NCBI GenBank assembly: GCA_037179385.1
Contig: CM074190.1
Location: forward strand, 12,978,206 to 13,042,205
From: Holothuria scabra
Taxonomy: Eukaryota > Echinodermata > Holothuroidea > Aspidochirotida > Holothuriidae
DNA: 64,000 nt
Direction of reading: 5' to 3'
Position 1 is the stretch's first letter; each line of letters opens with the position of its first letter. The notes beneath the pieces were generated by a model, which worked only from the letters and a program-made list of their open reading frames with translations, was not told where the DNA came from and did no database searches. This document shows positions 1-8,464 of this stretch, piece by piece. The translations under genes were made by a program, and so were the position numbers.

Positions 1-210
1 TATTTTACACAGCAGAAGGAAACTTTAGGTTTGATTATGGTAAACACTTTTAGTGCATTAGAAAAGGACTGATGTATTTGATTTTTAAATGAAGGAATAT
101 TCAAGTATTTTCCTTCCGTTATGTATCAGAGATTCCAGAAGGAATTCACAATGCAATCAAACCTACGTCTCAAATTCCGAAGAAAAGAGAAGCAAAGAAT
201 CAATTAAAAT
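1..210. other. Unassigned flank left of the PLE cluster
   Basis: AT-rich sequence with no ORF, RNA gene or repeat that I recognise. It stops where the PLE terminal repeat begins. It does not match the sequence outside the right arm of the large inverted repeat. Confidence 0.5.
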
Positions 211-567
211 AGGTAGGCGGTGGCATTATCTGATACTACGTATGCAGTCCCTTGTTTGAATTTTTGAATTTTTATGCGTTCTTAACGACTATTCTGTCTT
301 GTAATTAGACAGGTAGCATCTTTGTGCTGTGGGTGGGATTGAAGACCGCAGATACTTTGAAGTACTGCTCTGTTAGGTTTCTAAAACCTTTAACTAGACA
401 TGTTTCTGCTCTTGTTTTTAGATATTGAGCTTCATCAGTAATTGGACTTTTTAGTTTGTCCTGGTCTTAATTCGATAGAATATTTTCTCTTTCAGAGCGC
501 CTCGATGAGAGAATCGAGGGAGCAATCTTCATTCTCCTCGTGATTTGTTTCCAATTCACCGTCATTT
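211..567 (-). repeat. PLE terminal repeat (pLTR), distal copy
   Basis: The first of two tandem copies of the terminal repeat of the minus-strand PLE. Both copies start AGG(G)TAGGCGGTGGCATTATC and both reach inward through the C-terminal codons of the RT ORF (reading LIEAL then stop on the minus strand in the proximal copy). The same sequence, in the other orientation, ends the plus-strand derivatives near 5.68 and 7.18 kb. Partial tandem terminal repeats are a known PLE trait, produced by their unusual target-primed insertion. This copy holds a hammerhead core at 392-443. Confidence 0.8.
392..443 (-). ncRNA. Hammerhead ribozyme in PLE terminal repeat, copy 1
   Basis: Read on the minus strand: stem I 5' half AATTA, core CTGATGA (432-438), an extra A, stem II GCTC/GAGC closing a long A-rich loop, one A, core GAAA, then the short self-complementary stem III ACATGT ending in the cleavage triplet GTC, followed by TAGTT, which pairs with AATTA (one G-T wobble). 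The predicted cut is between 397 and 396. PLEs are known to carry type I hammerheads with very short stem III that work best as dimers, and the palindromic ACATGT fits that. Activity is inferred, because the extra A residues flanking stem II could weaken it. Confidence 0.75.
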
Positions 568-581
568 AATTTGATTAAAAA

Positions 582-960
582 GGGTAGGCGGTGGCATTAT
601 CTGATACTACGAATTCAGTCCCTTGTTTCAAAAGTTTTTACATTTTTATGCGTTCTTAACGGACATTCTGTCTTGTAATTAGACAGGTAGCATCTTTGTG
701 CTGTGATGTGGGGTTAAAGACCGCAGATACTTTGAAGTACTGCTCTGTTAGGTTTCTCAAACCTTTAACTAGACATGTTTCTGCTCTTGGTTTTAGATGT
801 TGAGCTTCATCAGTAGTCGGACTTTTCAGTTTGTCCTGGTCTTTATTCGAAAACAAGAATTTTTTTCAAAAATTAAGCTCTTTCAGAGCGCCTCGATAAG
901 GGCATCGAGAAAGCATTCTTCTTCGTCCTCGTGATTTACTTCCAATTCACCGTCATTTTT
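582..960 (-). repeat. PLE terminal repeat (pLTR), proximal copy
   Basis: The second tandem copy, joined directly to the RT ORF, whose last codons and stop (883-885) lie inside it. It differs from the distal copy by scattered substitutions and small indels, so the two are not an assembly echo. It carries the second hammerhead. Confidence 0.8.
767..818 (-). ncRNA. Hammerhead ribozyme in PLE terminal repeat, copy 2
   Basis: Same architecture as copy 1 on the minus strand: GACTA / CTGATGA (807-813) / stem II GCTC-GAGC / GAAA / ACATGTC / TAGTT. Stem I is GACTA with TAGTT, keeping pairing through a G-T wobble. The predicted cut is between 772 and 771. The two predicted cuts are 375 nt apart, so a transcript crossing both repeats could release a 375-nt RNA. 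Confidence 0.75.
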
Positions 961-2884
961 CAATCTAGAATTAACTAGATAGTCTTTTAAGTTGGGCGCC
1001 CTCTCAAAGGCTAGGATCGGTGGCTTTGGAAAAATTTGGCACAAATTCGTATCTTCCGATATTAAGTGCCAGTGTCTTAGCAGGCTTTCTTTTAGCTCTT
1101 TGGTTCTCAAATGGGGTGTATATTTTATTTTGAAAACTAGTGGAATGTTTATTTCACGTGGTTTGGGCAAAAGATAATTTGATCGTTCTTTAAAATTAAT
1201 GCCTTTAATGGCGTGATCAAATTCTTGGCCCGTGTAGTTACGTGCAATGAGCTTTTCTTTGAAAGCGTTCCTCTTAGAGATGAAATCGTTCTCATTGTTT
1301 GACAATCTCACATATCTTAATATTTCTCCTTTTATAAACCCTTTAAAGGTTGAGAGTGGGTGGGCAGAAGTCCTATCAAGATATTGATAGGTTTCTGTAG
1401 GCTTTGTATAGACTTTTGTGTCCAGCCGCCCGTGGGTTTCAAAGTTCTTGCCTTTGAAAATAGTTAGGTCTAGATATGTGACTGATTCGTGAGACGGTTC
1501 CATCGTGAATTTAATCCTTTCGTGAATTTTATTCATGTTTTCCACTAGTGAGCAGAGTTCCGAAATGTTGCCTTTGTAGAGCAGCAAAATGTCATCTCGA
1601 TAACGAAACCAGCGAATGATTCTAGGATCAGTCGGTATAATGCTTTTTTCAAGTTTATACATGAAAATATCGCATATTTCTGGCGAGGCTTGACTGCCCA
1701 TTGCACAACCGATTTTTTGTAGATAAAAATTTCCGTTAAACTCGAAACAATTTCTTTCTAAAATGAGTTTAAGGAGGTTGCGTAGTGAGGCAGTTGAGAT
1801 TTTTGGTATCTCGTATAAGCTCTGGCTTGCGTTCTGGTATGTTTCGCAGACAACATTTATTGACTCCTCTTGGGGAGTATTAGTATACATAGAAACCACG
1901 TCTAGTGTTGCTAGAAGTACGTTTTCGGGTAGCTAAGTGGCTTCCAGAAGACTAATAATGTGATTTGTGTCTTTGACATAAGTCTCTTGTCGTTTCACGA
2001 CTGGAAGCAAAAAATAATCTACAAATTCTGAGATTTGTTCGGTCGGTGATCCATTGCCACTTATTATGGGCCTACCGATAAATTTCGTGTTTATCGGGGG
2101 TGTCTTATGCACCTTAGGCAGGACGTAGATAACCGGAGTACGACTTTTGTGATTATTCGGGTTCAGATAGTTGAAAGTGGTTTCATCGATTTCCTTGTTG
2201 AGCCACATACTTTTAAGTTGTGCTACAACTAGCTGTTTTGTTTCTTTTGTTATGTCCTGGTCTAGATTCTCGTAATGCACCGAATTCAACTGTCGGTTGA
2301 CTTCATGTACATAATCGGAGCGGTTAATCACGGCGATACCTCTTCCCTTGTCAAATGGTTTTAAGACCACGGAACAGTCCTTTTTGAGGGACTGTAGGGC
2401 TATTTTTTCTGCCTTAGAGGTATTGCTTGATACATTGTGTATAGGCATTTTAGCCAATTCCACTTTAGTGGCTTCGAGATAATCTTCCAGGTTTTTGCTA
2501 TAAGTTACAGCAGGAAACCAACTAGATTTAAGACGGAACTTTGATAGTTTTCTAGCGTTTTTCCCGTGCAGAGTATATCTTATCCTCATTGTTCGAATTA
2601 GACCTTTTAGGGCGGTGAGGATTGACACTCTGGTAGGTTTAGTAGGGGTAGTTATAAACTTTAAACCCCTACCAAGAGCTATTTTCTCTATGTCCGACAG
2701 AGATCTGTCGGAGAGGTTTTTGATGAAGTGCTCCGATTGTTCTGCCTTTAGACTCATTTGGGCAGTTTTTATTTTGCCTTTAATGGCTGTACACTTCCTT
2801 TGAAAACTTTGTGACTTTGCACGAAGTTTCTCCCTTTTTAAGGCGTGCCAGATGGAAACCGGCTGTTCAGAAAACTGCCTACGT
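883..2884 (-). pseudogene. Penelope-like element reverse transcriptase, one in-frame stop
   Basis: This is a PLE reverse transcriptase, the enzyme that copies the element RNA at a nicked target. The minus-strand frame is open from about 2884. A usable ATG is at 2755-2757, but homology with the plus-strand derivatives suggests the protein began further upstream. Visible landmarks in order: a basic N-terminal region, RGLKFIT, FDKGRGIAVI (the DKG motif), LPKVHKTPP, GRPIISGNGSP, a FVDYFLLP segment, TLDVVSMYTNTP, CAMGSQASPEICD, the catalytic RYRDDILLLY, a late YLDLTIF motif, and a linker HWHLISED...FERAPNLKDYL. The only break is a TAG at 1933-1935, in the same frame on both sides. The ORF ends in an acidic tail inside the terminal repeat, with no C-terminal CxC/GIY-YIG domain. 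It is either an endonuclease-less PLE or one whose nuclease lay N-terminally and is lost. Confidence 0.88.
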
Positions 2885-4117
2885 CAACCTCCAAAAAGGA
2901 GGGTTCGAGGTTACAAAAGGGAAAACGCCACATTTTTTCTCAAAATTATAGGGACCAGTGCTTAAAAAGCACGACTAAACTGTCCCCTTAAAGGTCCCCT
3001 ACCTGCCTACCAAAGAGTGGCGCCAATTCCTGGTCAAACATACCAAGAAGCATCTGATTAAACAGTAACTTGATTTGACAGGTTCCTCGTCCTTTGACTC
3101 TCATCTGTTTTCTATACTGATCCTCTCTGGCCAAACCCAATGGTTTTGAAGGTAAATGTTGACTCTTAAAGAGTCTTTCTGTACGTGCCCCAAGAGGCTT
3201 ACTTACGTACAACTTAACGGCTATATAACTTTTGAAAAAAGTGAATCTTAAGCCCATCCGAATACTACTACGGAGTAGGGTAAATACTCCCCACACCACA
3301 AGGTATCAAACGCCACACCCCAAGAAAGGGAATTCTGATCACACATATCAGAAACATCTAAATGCAAATTGATACCTTTCATTAAAAATGAACTATTTTA
3401 AAATGAGGAAAAGTAGACTAACACAAGGATGAATTGTTTGAAGCAGGGGCGCAAAGCCCGCGTTTTATGAGCAGGTTTCTCAAGGCAAAATTTGTAAGTT
3501 AAACTTACTGGTCTTACAACAACAGAGCCACCCATCATGGTCGCCTCTTAACATTGCTGCCTTACAACCTCCTCTAACCGACAGGGTGCAAAGTTTGAAA
3601 ACGAGTAAACCCTGAACGCTGATTCTTTTTCTTTAACCTGAAAAGGTTGCAATTTGCTTCAATAATCGCCTTTTCTTTTGACGGACTTTGCGGCTTCAAT
3701 ATGATTTCAAATCTCGTTTACACAAAACCGAGATTAAGGATACCTCCATCATTGAAAGATGAGGTCTCTTAGAAGACCTTTCACCTGTTAGGTTTCTCTG
3801 GAAAAAACCTGACTTAGCAATACACAAAAACGTATTGCGGTCTTTTCGTACTCCCATAAGTACTAAGATCCTTTACCAGTTTGTCCCTTCACGACACCGG
3901 CTCTTACCTCAAACGTCACTTCCTTTCCAAAGCAAAAGTATTAAGGAACATTTTAGCGGCACATAGGCACCGTTACAGCAGTTTACACTGTCAATATTTG
4001 TTGCAGCTATTTGCAGATTGGAGTTTTTTTTCCCTTTTTTTTTTCTAAATGTTTAGTGTTGTTTTGTTAATTATTTATTTGTTTTTGTTTTTTCACTTAG
4101 GCCTATGTTCTTAAACT
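2885..4117. other. PLE 5' side and unassigned sequence
   Basis: This stretch lies upstream of the minus-strand RT. I see no GIY-YIG signature and no convincing coding frame. The 103-codon frame at 2988-3299 looks random. The region holds several short hairpin-like segments (AGGTTTCTC...AAAACCT near 3790) and T-rich tracts from 4020. Part of it is probably the 5' leader of the minus-strand element, but I cannot place its end. Confidence 0.35.
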
Positions 4118-4736
4118 TTTTTGTATTTCGATTTATCACCTTTCCCTTTATTTTAGTTTACTTTGGGTTTTTTTTTTTTTTATTAATTAATTAATTAATT
4201 TATTTGTTTATTTATTTATTTTTTATTTATTTATTTATTTTTTTATTGTGAATTAGGCTTTTTTCCCTTCTGGTTATCTTTTTCCTCTCTCTGTAATTCT
4301 GCAAACTTTTATTACAGTGTATCTCGAAAAGTCTTAGTGCCTCCACGCTATAATGTTCATTGGCTACACTAAAAGTGTACGGTAGCTCTGCTAACCCGTC
4401 TTTGGAATCCCTTGTGCACTAATTTCCGACCAGGCTCCAAAACGTAACTTCCGTCCTGTGTAACCCTGCTCCTTCCTGATTGGTCGCCTTCTTCCAACCT
4501 TGGAAATTCAAAATCAGAGCAAAACACAAACAGGATGCACACGCTGCCCTTCTGTGATTGGCACGTGATGCGGGAAGTTGTTTTTACTTTGGCCACAAAG
4601 GCCTAATATAAGCCTATAGCCATGCTGTCTGCCCTCAGTTCTGAGCTAGCCTTTCAAGGAATAGGTCTCTCAAGAACTCTCAAAGGGTTAAACCCACAGC
4701 ACTCTTAAAAAGAGGTAAAATTAGCCAGCACATAAC

Positions 4737-4931
4737 TTGTGTACAAGTTTCTTCGGTAATCCTGTTCATTTTGCTAAAAGCATTATCTGTCCTAAAAAAG
4801 TTAAATTCGAGAAACAGGATACTGAATCAAGAATTCCTTCCACAAAAAGTAGGAAGACTTCCCGAGCTCTCCAAAAGGGGAGAAACTTTGTGCAAAGTCT
4901 CAAAGGTGTCGAATTAAGTGTACAGCCGTAA
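4737..4931 (+). pseudogene. PLE RT N-terminal fragment (unit 1)
   Basis: A 64-codon frame, basic and lysine-rich, ending SLKGVELSVQP then stop. Beyond the stop the same frame continues with KTEQTEHFINNLSDRSLSD, which matches the start of the minus-strand RT (KAEQSEHFIKNLSDRSLSD). It is therefore the decayed N-terminus of that protein and not an independent gene. About 150 nt further on, sequence matching the RT resumes at MRIRYTL before jumping to the C-terminal linker. Confidence 0.65.
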
Positions 4932-5438
4932 AAGGGGAAGTTAAAACTGCCAACTTTTGTCTGAAGACGGAACAAACCGAGCACTTCATCAACAACCTCT
5001 CCGATAGATCTCTATCGGATAAATATATATTATAAAATAGCTCTAGGAAGGGGTGATAGTTTAAAGCTATACCCCATCCTGCCATCAGAATGTCAAGCCT
5101 CATAGTCCTCAAAGGACCATTTCAAGTAAATCAATGAGGATACGATATACTCTGTATAAAAACCAAAGAGCTAAGCCAAAACCTGCAGTGCTAAGACACT
5201 GGCACTTAATATCGGAAAAATCCGAATCTGTGTCAAATTTTCCGACACCACCGGTCATAGCCCTTGAGAAGGCACCCAAACTAAACAATACCTAGTTATT
5301 TCTAGGTTCAAATTAAATGACGGTGAATTGGAAACAAATCACGAGGAGAATGAAGATTGCTCCCTCGATTCTCTCATCGAGGCGCTCTGAAAGAGCAAAT
5401 ATTCTATCGAATTAAGACCAGGACAAACTAAAAAGTCC

Positions 5439-5491
5439 AACTACTGATGAAGCTCAACATCTAAAAAACAAGAGCAGAAACATGTCTAGTT
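5439..5491 (+). ncRNA. Hammerhead ribozyme, derivative unit 1
   Basis: Stem I AACTA (5439-5443) pairs perfectly with TAGTT (5487-5491). The core CTGATGA is at 5444-5450. Stem II is GCTC (5452-5455) with GAGC (5472-5475), with a 16-nt loop. GAAA is at 5477-5480, the self-complementary ACATGT at 5480-5485, and the predicted cleavage follows C5486. Conserved core nucleotides and two helices that pair independently make chance unlikely. An unpaired A lies on each side of stem II, which departs from the usual G-C closing pair. Confidence 0.8.
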
Positions 5492-6239
5492 AAAGGTTTT
5501 AGAAACCTAACAGAGCAGTACTTCAAAGTATCTGCGGTCTTCAATCCCACCCACAGCACAAAGATGCTACCTGTCTAATTACAAGACAGAATAGTCGTTA
5601 AGAACGCATAAAAATTCAAAAATTCAAACAAGGGACTGCATACGTAGTATCAGATAATGCCACCACCTACCTATTTTAATTAATAAAATTTTTTTGTATT
5701 TCGTTTTATCACCTTTCCCTTTATTTTAGTTTACTTTTTTTTTTTTTTTTGTGAATTAGACCTTTTCCCCTTCTAGTTATCTTTTTCCTCTCTCTGTAAT
5801 TCTGCAAACTTTTATTACAGTGTATCCCGAAAAGTCTTAGTGCCTCCACGCTATAATGTTCATTGGCTACACTAAAAGTGTATGGTAGCTCTGCTAACCC
5901 GTCTTTGGAATCCCTTGTGCACTAATTTCCGACCAGGCTCCAAAACGTAACTTCCGTCCTGTGTAACCCTGCTCCTTCCTGATTGGTCGCCTTCTTCCAA
6001 CCTTGGAAATTCAAAATCAGAGCAAAACACAAACAGGATGCACACGCTGCCCTTTTGTGATTGGCACGTGATGCGGGAGGTTTTTTTTACTTTGGCCACA
6101 AAGGCCTAATATAAGCCTATAGCCATGCTGTCTGCCCTCAGTTCTGAGCTAGCCTTTCAAAGAATAGGTCTCTCAAGAACTCTCAAAGGGTTAAACCCAC
6201 AGCACTCTTAAAAAGAGGTAAAATTAGCCAGCACATAAC

Positions 6240-6434
6240 TTGTGTAAAAGTTTCTTCGGTAATCCTGTTCATTTTGCTAAAAGCATTATCTGTCCTAAAA
6301 AAGTTAAATTCGAGAAACAGGATACTGAATCAAGAATTCCTTCCACAAAAAGTAGGAAGACTTCCCGAGCTCTCCAAAAGGGGAGAAACTTTGTGCAAAG
6401 TCTCAAAAGTGTCGAATTAAGTGTACAGCCGTAA
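6240..6434 (+). pseudogene. PLE RT N-terminal fragment (unit 2)
   Basis: Counterpart of the frame at 4737-4931, differing at a few residues and ending at the same stop. It is a remnant of the RT N-terminus. It is not an intact protein. Confidence 0.6.
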
Positions 6435-6642
6435 AAGGCGAAGTTAAAACTGCCAACTATTGTCTGAAGGCGGAACAAACCGAGCACATCATCAACAACC
6501 TCTCCGATAGATCTCTATCGGATAAATATATATTATAAAATAGCTCTAGGAAGGGGTGATAGTTTATAGCTATACCCCGTCCTGCCATCAGAATGTCAAG
6601 CCTCATAGTCCTCAAAGGACCATTTCAAGTAAATCAATGAGG

Positions 6643-6795
6643 ATACGATATACTCTGTATAAAAATCAAAGAGCTAAGCCAAAACCTGCAGTGCTAAGAC
6701 ACTGGCACTTAATATCGGAAAAATCCGAATCTGTGTCAAATTTTCCAACACCACCGGTCATAGCCCTCGAGAGGGCACCCAAACTAAACAATACC
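6643..6795 (+). pseudogene. Deletion junction joining PLE RT N-part to C-part
   Basis: Within one open frame, MRIRYTLYKNQ (matching MRIRYTLHGKN of the full RT near 2585 on the minus strand) runs into VLRHWHLISEKSES...LERAPKLNN, which matches the RT C-terminal linker near 1060. Everything between, including the LPKVHK, GRPIISG and RYRDD motifs, is absent. The same junction is present in unit 1 at 5141-5290. Confidence 0.75.
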
Positions 6796-6941
6796 TAGTT
6801 ATGTCTAGGTTCAAATTAAATGACGGTGAATTGGAAACAAATCACGAGGAGAATGAAGATTGCTCCCTCGATTCTCTCATCGAGGCGCTCTGAAAGAGCA
6901 AATATTCTATCGAATTAAGACCAGGACAAACTAAAAAGTCC

Positions 6942-6993
6942 AACTACTGATGAAGCTCAATATCTAAAAACAAGAGCAGAAACATGTCTAGTT
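6942..6993 (+). ncRNA. Hammerhead ribozyme, derivative unit 2
   Basis: AACTA (6942-6946), CTGATGA (6947-6953), stem II GCTC/GAGC (6974-6977), GAAA (6979-6982), palindromic ACATGT, predicted cleavage after C6988, then TAGTT. It differs from unit 1 only in the stem II loop. The cut sites in units 1 and 2 are 1502 nt apart, so a read-through transcript could release one monomer. Confidence 0.8.
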
Positions 6994-7566
6994 AAAGGTT
7001 TTAGAAACCTAACAGAGCAGTACTTCAAAGTATCTGCGGTCTTCAATCCCACCCACAGCACAAAGATGCTACCTGTCTGATTACAAGACAGAATAGTCGT
7101 TAAGAACGCATAAAAATTCAAAAATTGAAACAAGGGACTGCATACGTAGTATCAGATAATGCCACCGCCTACCTATTTTAATTGTTAATTATTTTTTCTG
7201 ATCGATTAGTGCACATGAATGGAGGGGGGTTATTTTCATGATCATGCAATAGGGTTATAATAGTAGCGTCATGAAAGTTTACGAATCTAATTCACTGTTC
7301 AGTTACGTCATCGTGTTTTAAGGGGATTTTTTTATTGGCTTAGAGTTGTCGTGTGCGGTCCATTAGACCAATGAGATGTAGCAAAAACTAATCCATGACT
7401 TTAGGCATATTTTTTCATTTGGTACTGTTGCTCTTACAGGTGGAGAGATTAAGAAACAATTAAGTAGGCCTATTTTGAGCTCTTAATTAATTTGGTAATT
7501 TGCGTAGTTACTATAGGAATTTTAATGCGAAATTTGAGCATGAAGGTTGTAAATTTATTCCCTTAA

Positions 7567-7869
7567 AGGCCCAGTTCTCTCACCCCAAACAGTACCACTT
7601 CTCCTAAACCTCTTACTTAAGTTAAGCCCGTCCCACCACAATTGTCTGAAATTCATCCTCATCCAGACACAATCTCAGTTTACTGCTTCAAGGTGAGTAG
7701 AAAAACTCAATTTACATAATTAAAACACTCTCAATACCGTTCATGCTGTGTAACATAAGCTTTGGTACTCTGAACTGTTTGAATTAACTTTCAATCAAAG
7801 AGCTGAACCAGTTGAGAATTTTGGTACCCCCGTAGCAAAATTGTAGTTTGGGGTGAGAGGTCTGGCCCT
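7567..7869. mobile_element. TTAA-flanked MITE, about 300 bp (left arm)
   Basis: Bounded by TTAA on both sides (7563-7566, 7870-7873). Terminal inverted repeats read AGGCCCAG..CTCTCACCCCAAAC at one end and its imperfect complement GTTTGGGGTGAGAG..CTGGCCCT at the other. TTAA target sites point to a piggyBac-like (or other TTAA-specific) transposase, but there is no ORF. Other copies are at 29953-30248, 44283-44585 and 61906-62208, with fragments at 13.85, 38.1 and 45.65 kb. Confidence 0.75.
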
Positions 7870-8072
7870 TTAAGAGTCAGGAAATCTAGGCTATTAAAAG
7901 CTTTGCTAGGCCTACATTGCAGTTCCCCATGACCACATGCATATGGGAGGGGGGGGGGTAGGAAAAGGACACATGATTGTGCCCCCTAATTCAGATAAAA
8001 ATGGTGGATTAGATTCACACCTTGCTGAGGGATACAGGCAAGTAAATTATTATCAATTCTCCTCCCTTCCAG

Positions 8073-8167
8073 ACTACCTCTACACCTCCTGCCTGTGTCA
8101 GTGTCAGTGGCTGAGCAAGGAGAGATCAAATGAAATTAGTTTGAGAATAAAGTTACAATATTCTACA
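8073..8167 (+). CDS. Possible upstream exon of the arm gene
   Basis: A strong acceptor (TCTCCTCCCTTCCAG, AG at 8071-8072) and donor (ACA|GTAAGT at 8168) bound a 95-bp segment, open in one frame (DYLYTSCLCQCQW...). Both sites are conserved in the right arm. Its frame does not join cleanly with the next candidate exon, so its place in the transcript is uncertain. Confidence 0.25.
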
Positions 8168-8464
8168 GTAAGTAACAGAGGTTAATGTAGAGTTCAGTAA
8201 ATAATTTGACCAGTTGAAGGTTGGTTCAGGGTTTAAAGTCTTATGTGACACTAGATTTTTTTTTAATTTGAGACAGCCAAGGAGGGTCTTCATCAGTTGC
8301 TGTTTTGCACTTAAGTCCATCTTTAAATAAACCTTGGTGTTTGTTGTTTAGGGGAGGCGCGGGAATTTTTTTCACATTGTTAAGAAATTTTGGAAAGATT
8401 TAAATACGAAATTAAAATAACTTATTTACATCACAGGTTGTTTTAATGTCTTACTTGACCACAG

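Larger units (their letters stand above)
4118..5689 (+). mobile_element. Non-autonomous PLE derivative, unit 1 of a tandem pair
   Basis: This unit is repeated almost exactly at 5690-7182 in the same orientation. It starts TTTTTTGTATTTCG, passes a T/A simple-repeat stretch (4170-4250, much shorter in unit 2), a leader with a TATAAGCC box near 4610, a remnant of the RT N-terminus, an abrupt fusion to the RT C-terminal linker (HWHLISE...), and the terminal repeat with a hammerhead. The whole catalytic RT core is missing, so it must depend on an intact relative for movement. Both units share the same internal deletion, so it was amplified after the loss. Confidence 0.8.
5690..7182 (+). mobile_element. 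Non-autonomous PLE derivative, unit 2 of a tandem pair
   Basis: The second head-to-tail copy, a few percent different from unit 1 and with a shorter T-tract. It ends exactly where the left arm of the 7.1-kb inverted repeat begins (GTTAATTATT at 7183). It keeps the same internal deletion and the same terminal repeat and hammerhead as unit 1. The tandem junction, terminal repeat followed directly by the next unit's start, is the arrangement expected from dimeric or circular RNA templates. Confidence 0.8.

Noticed and set aside
2890..2912. GGGTTCGAGG as part of a tRNA T-arm
   Set aside because: No acceptor, D or anticodon stems can be built around it.
8281..8310. TCATCAG (CTGATGA on the minus strand) as another hammerhead
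   Set aside because: No GAAAC follows at a suitable distance and the flanks do not pair.
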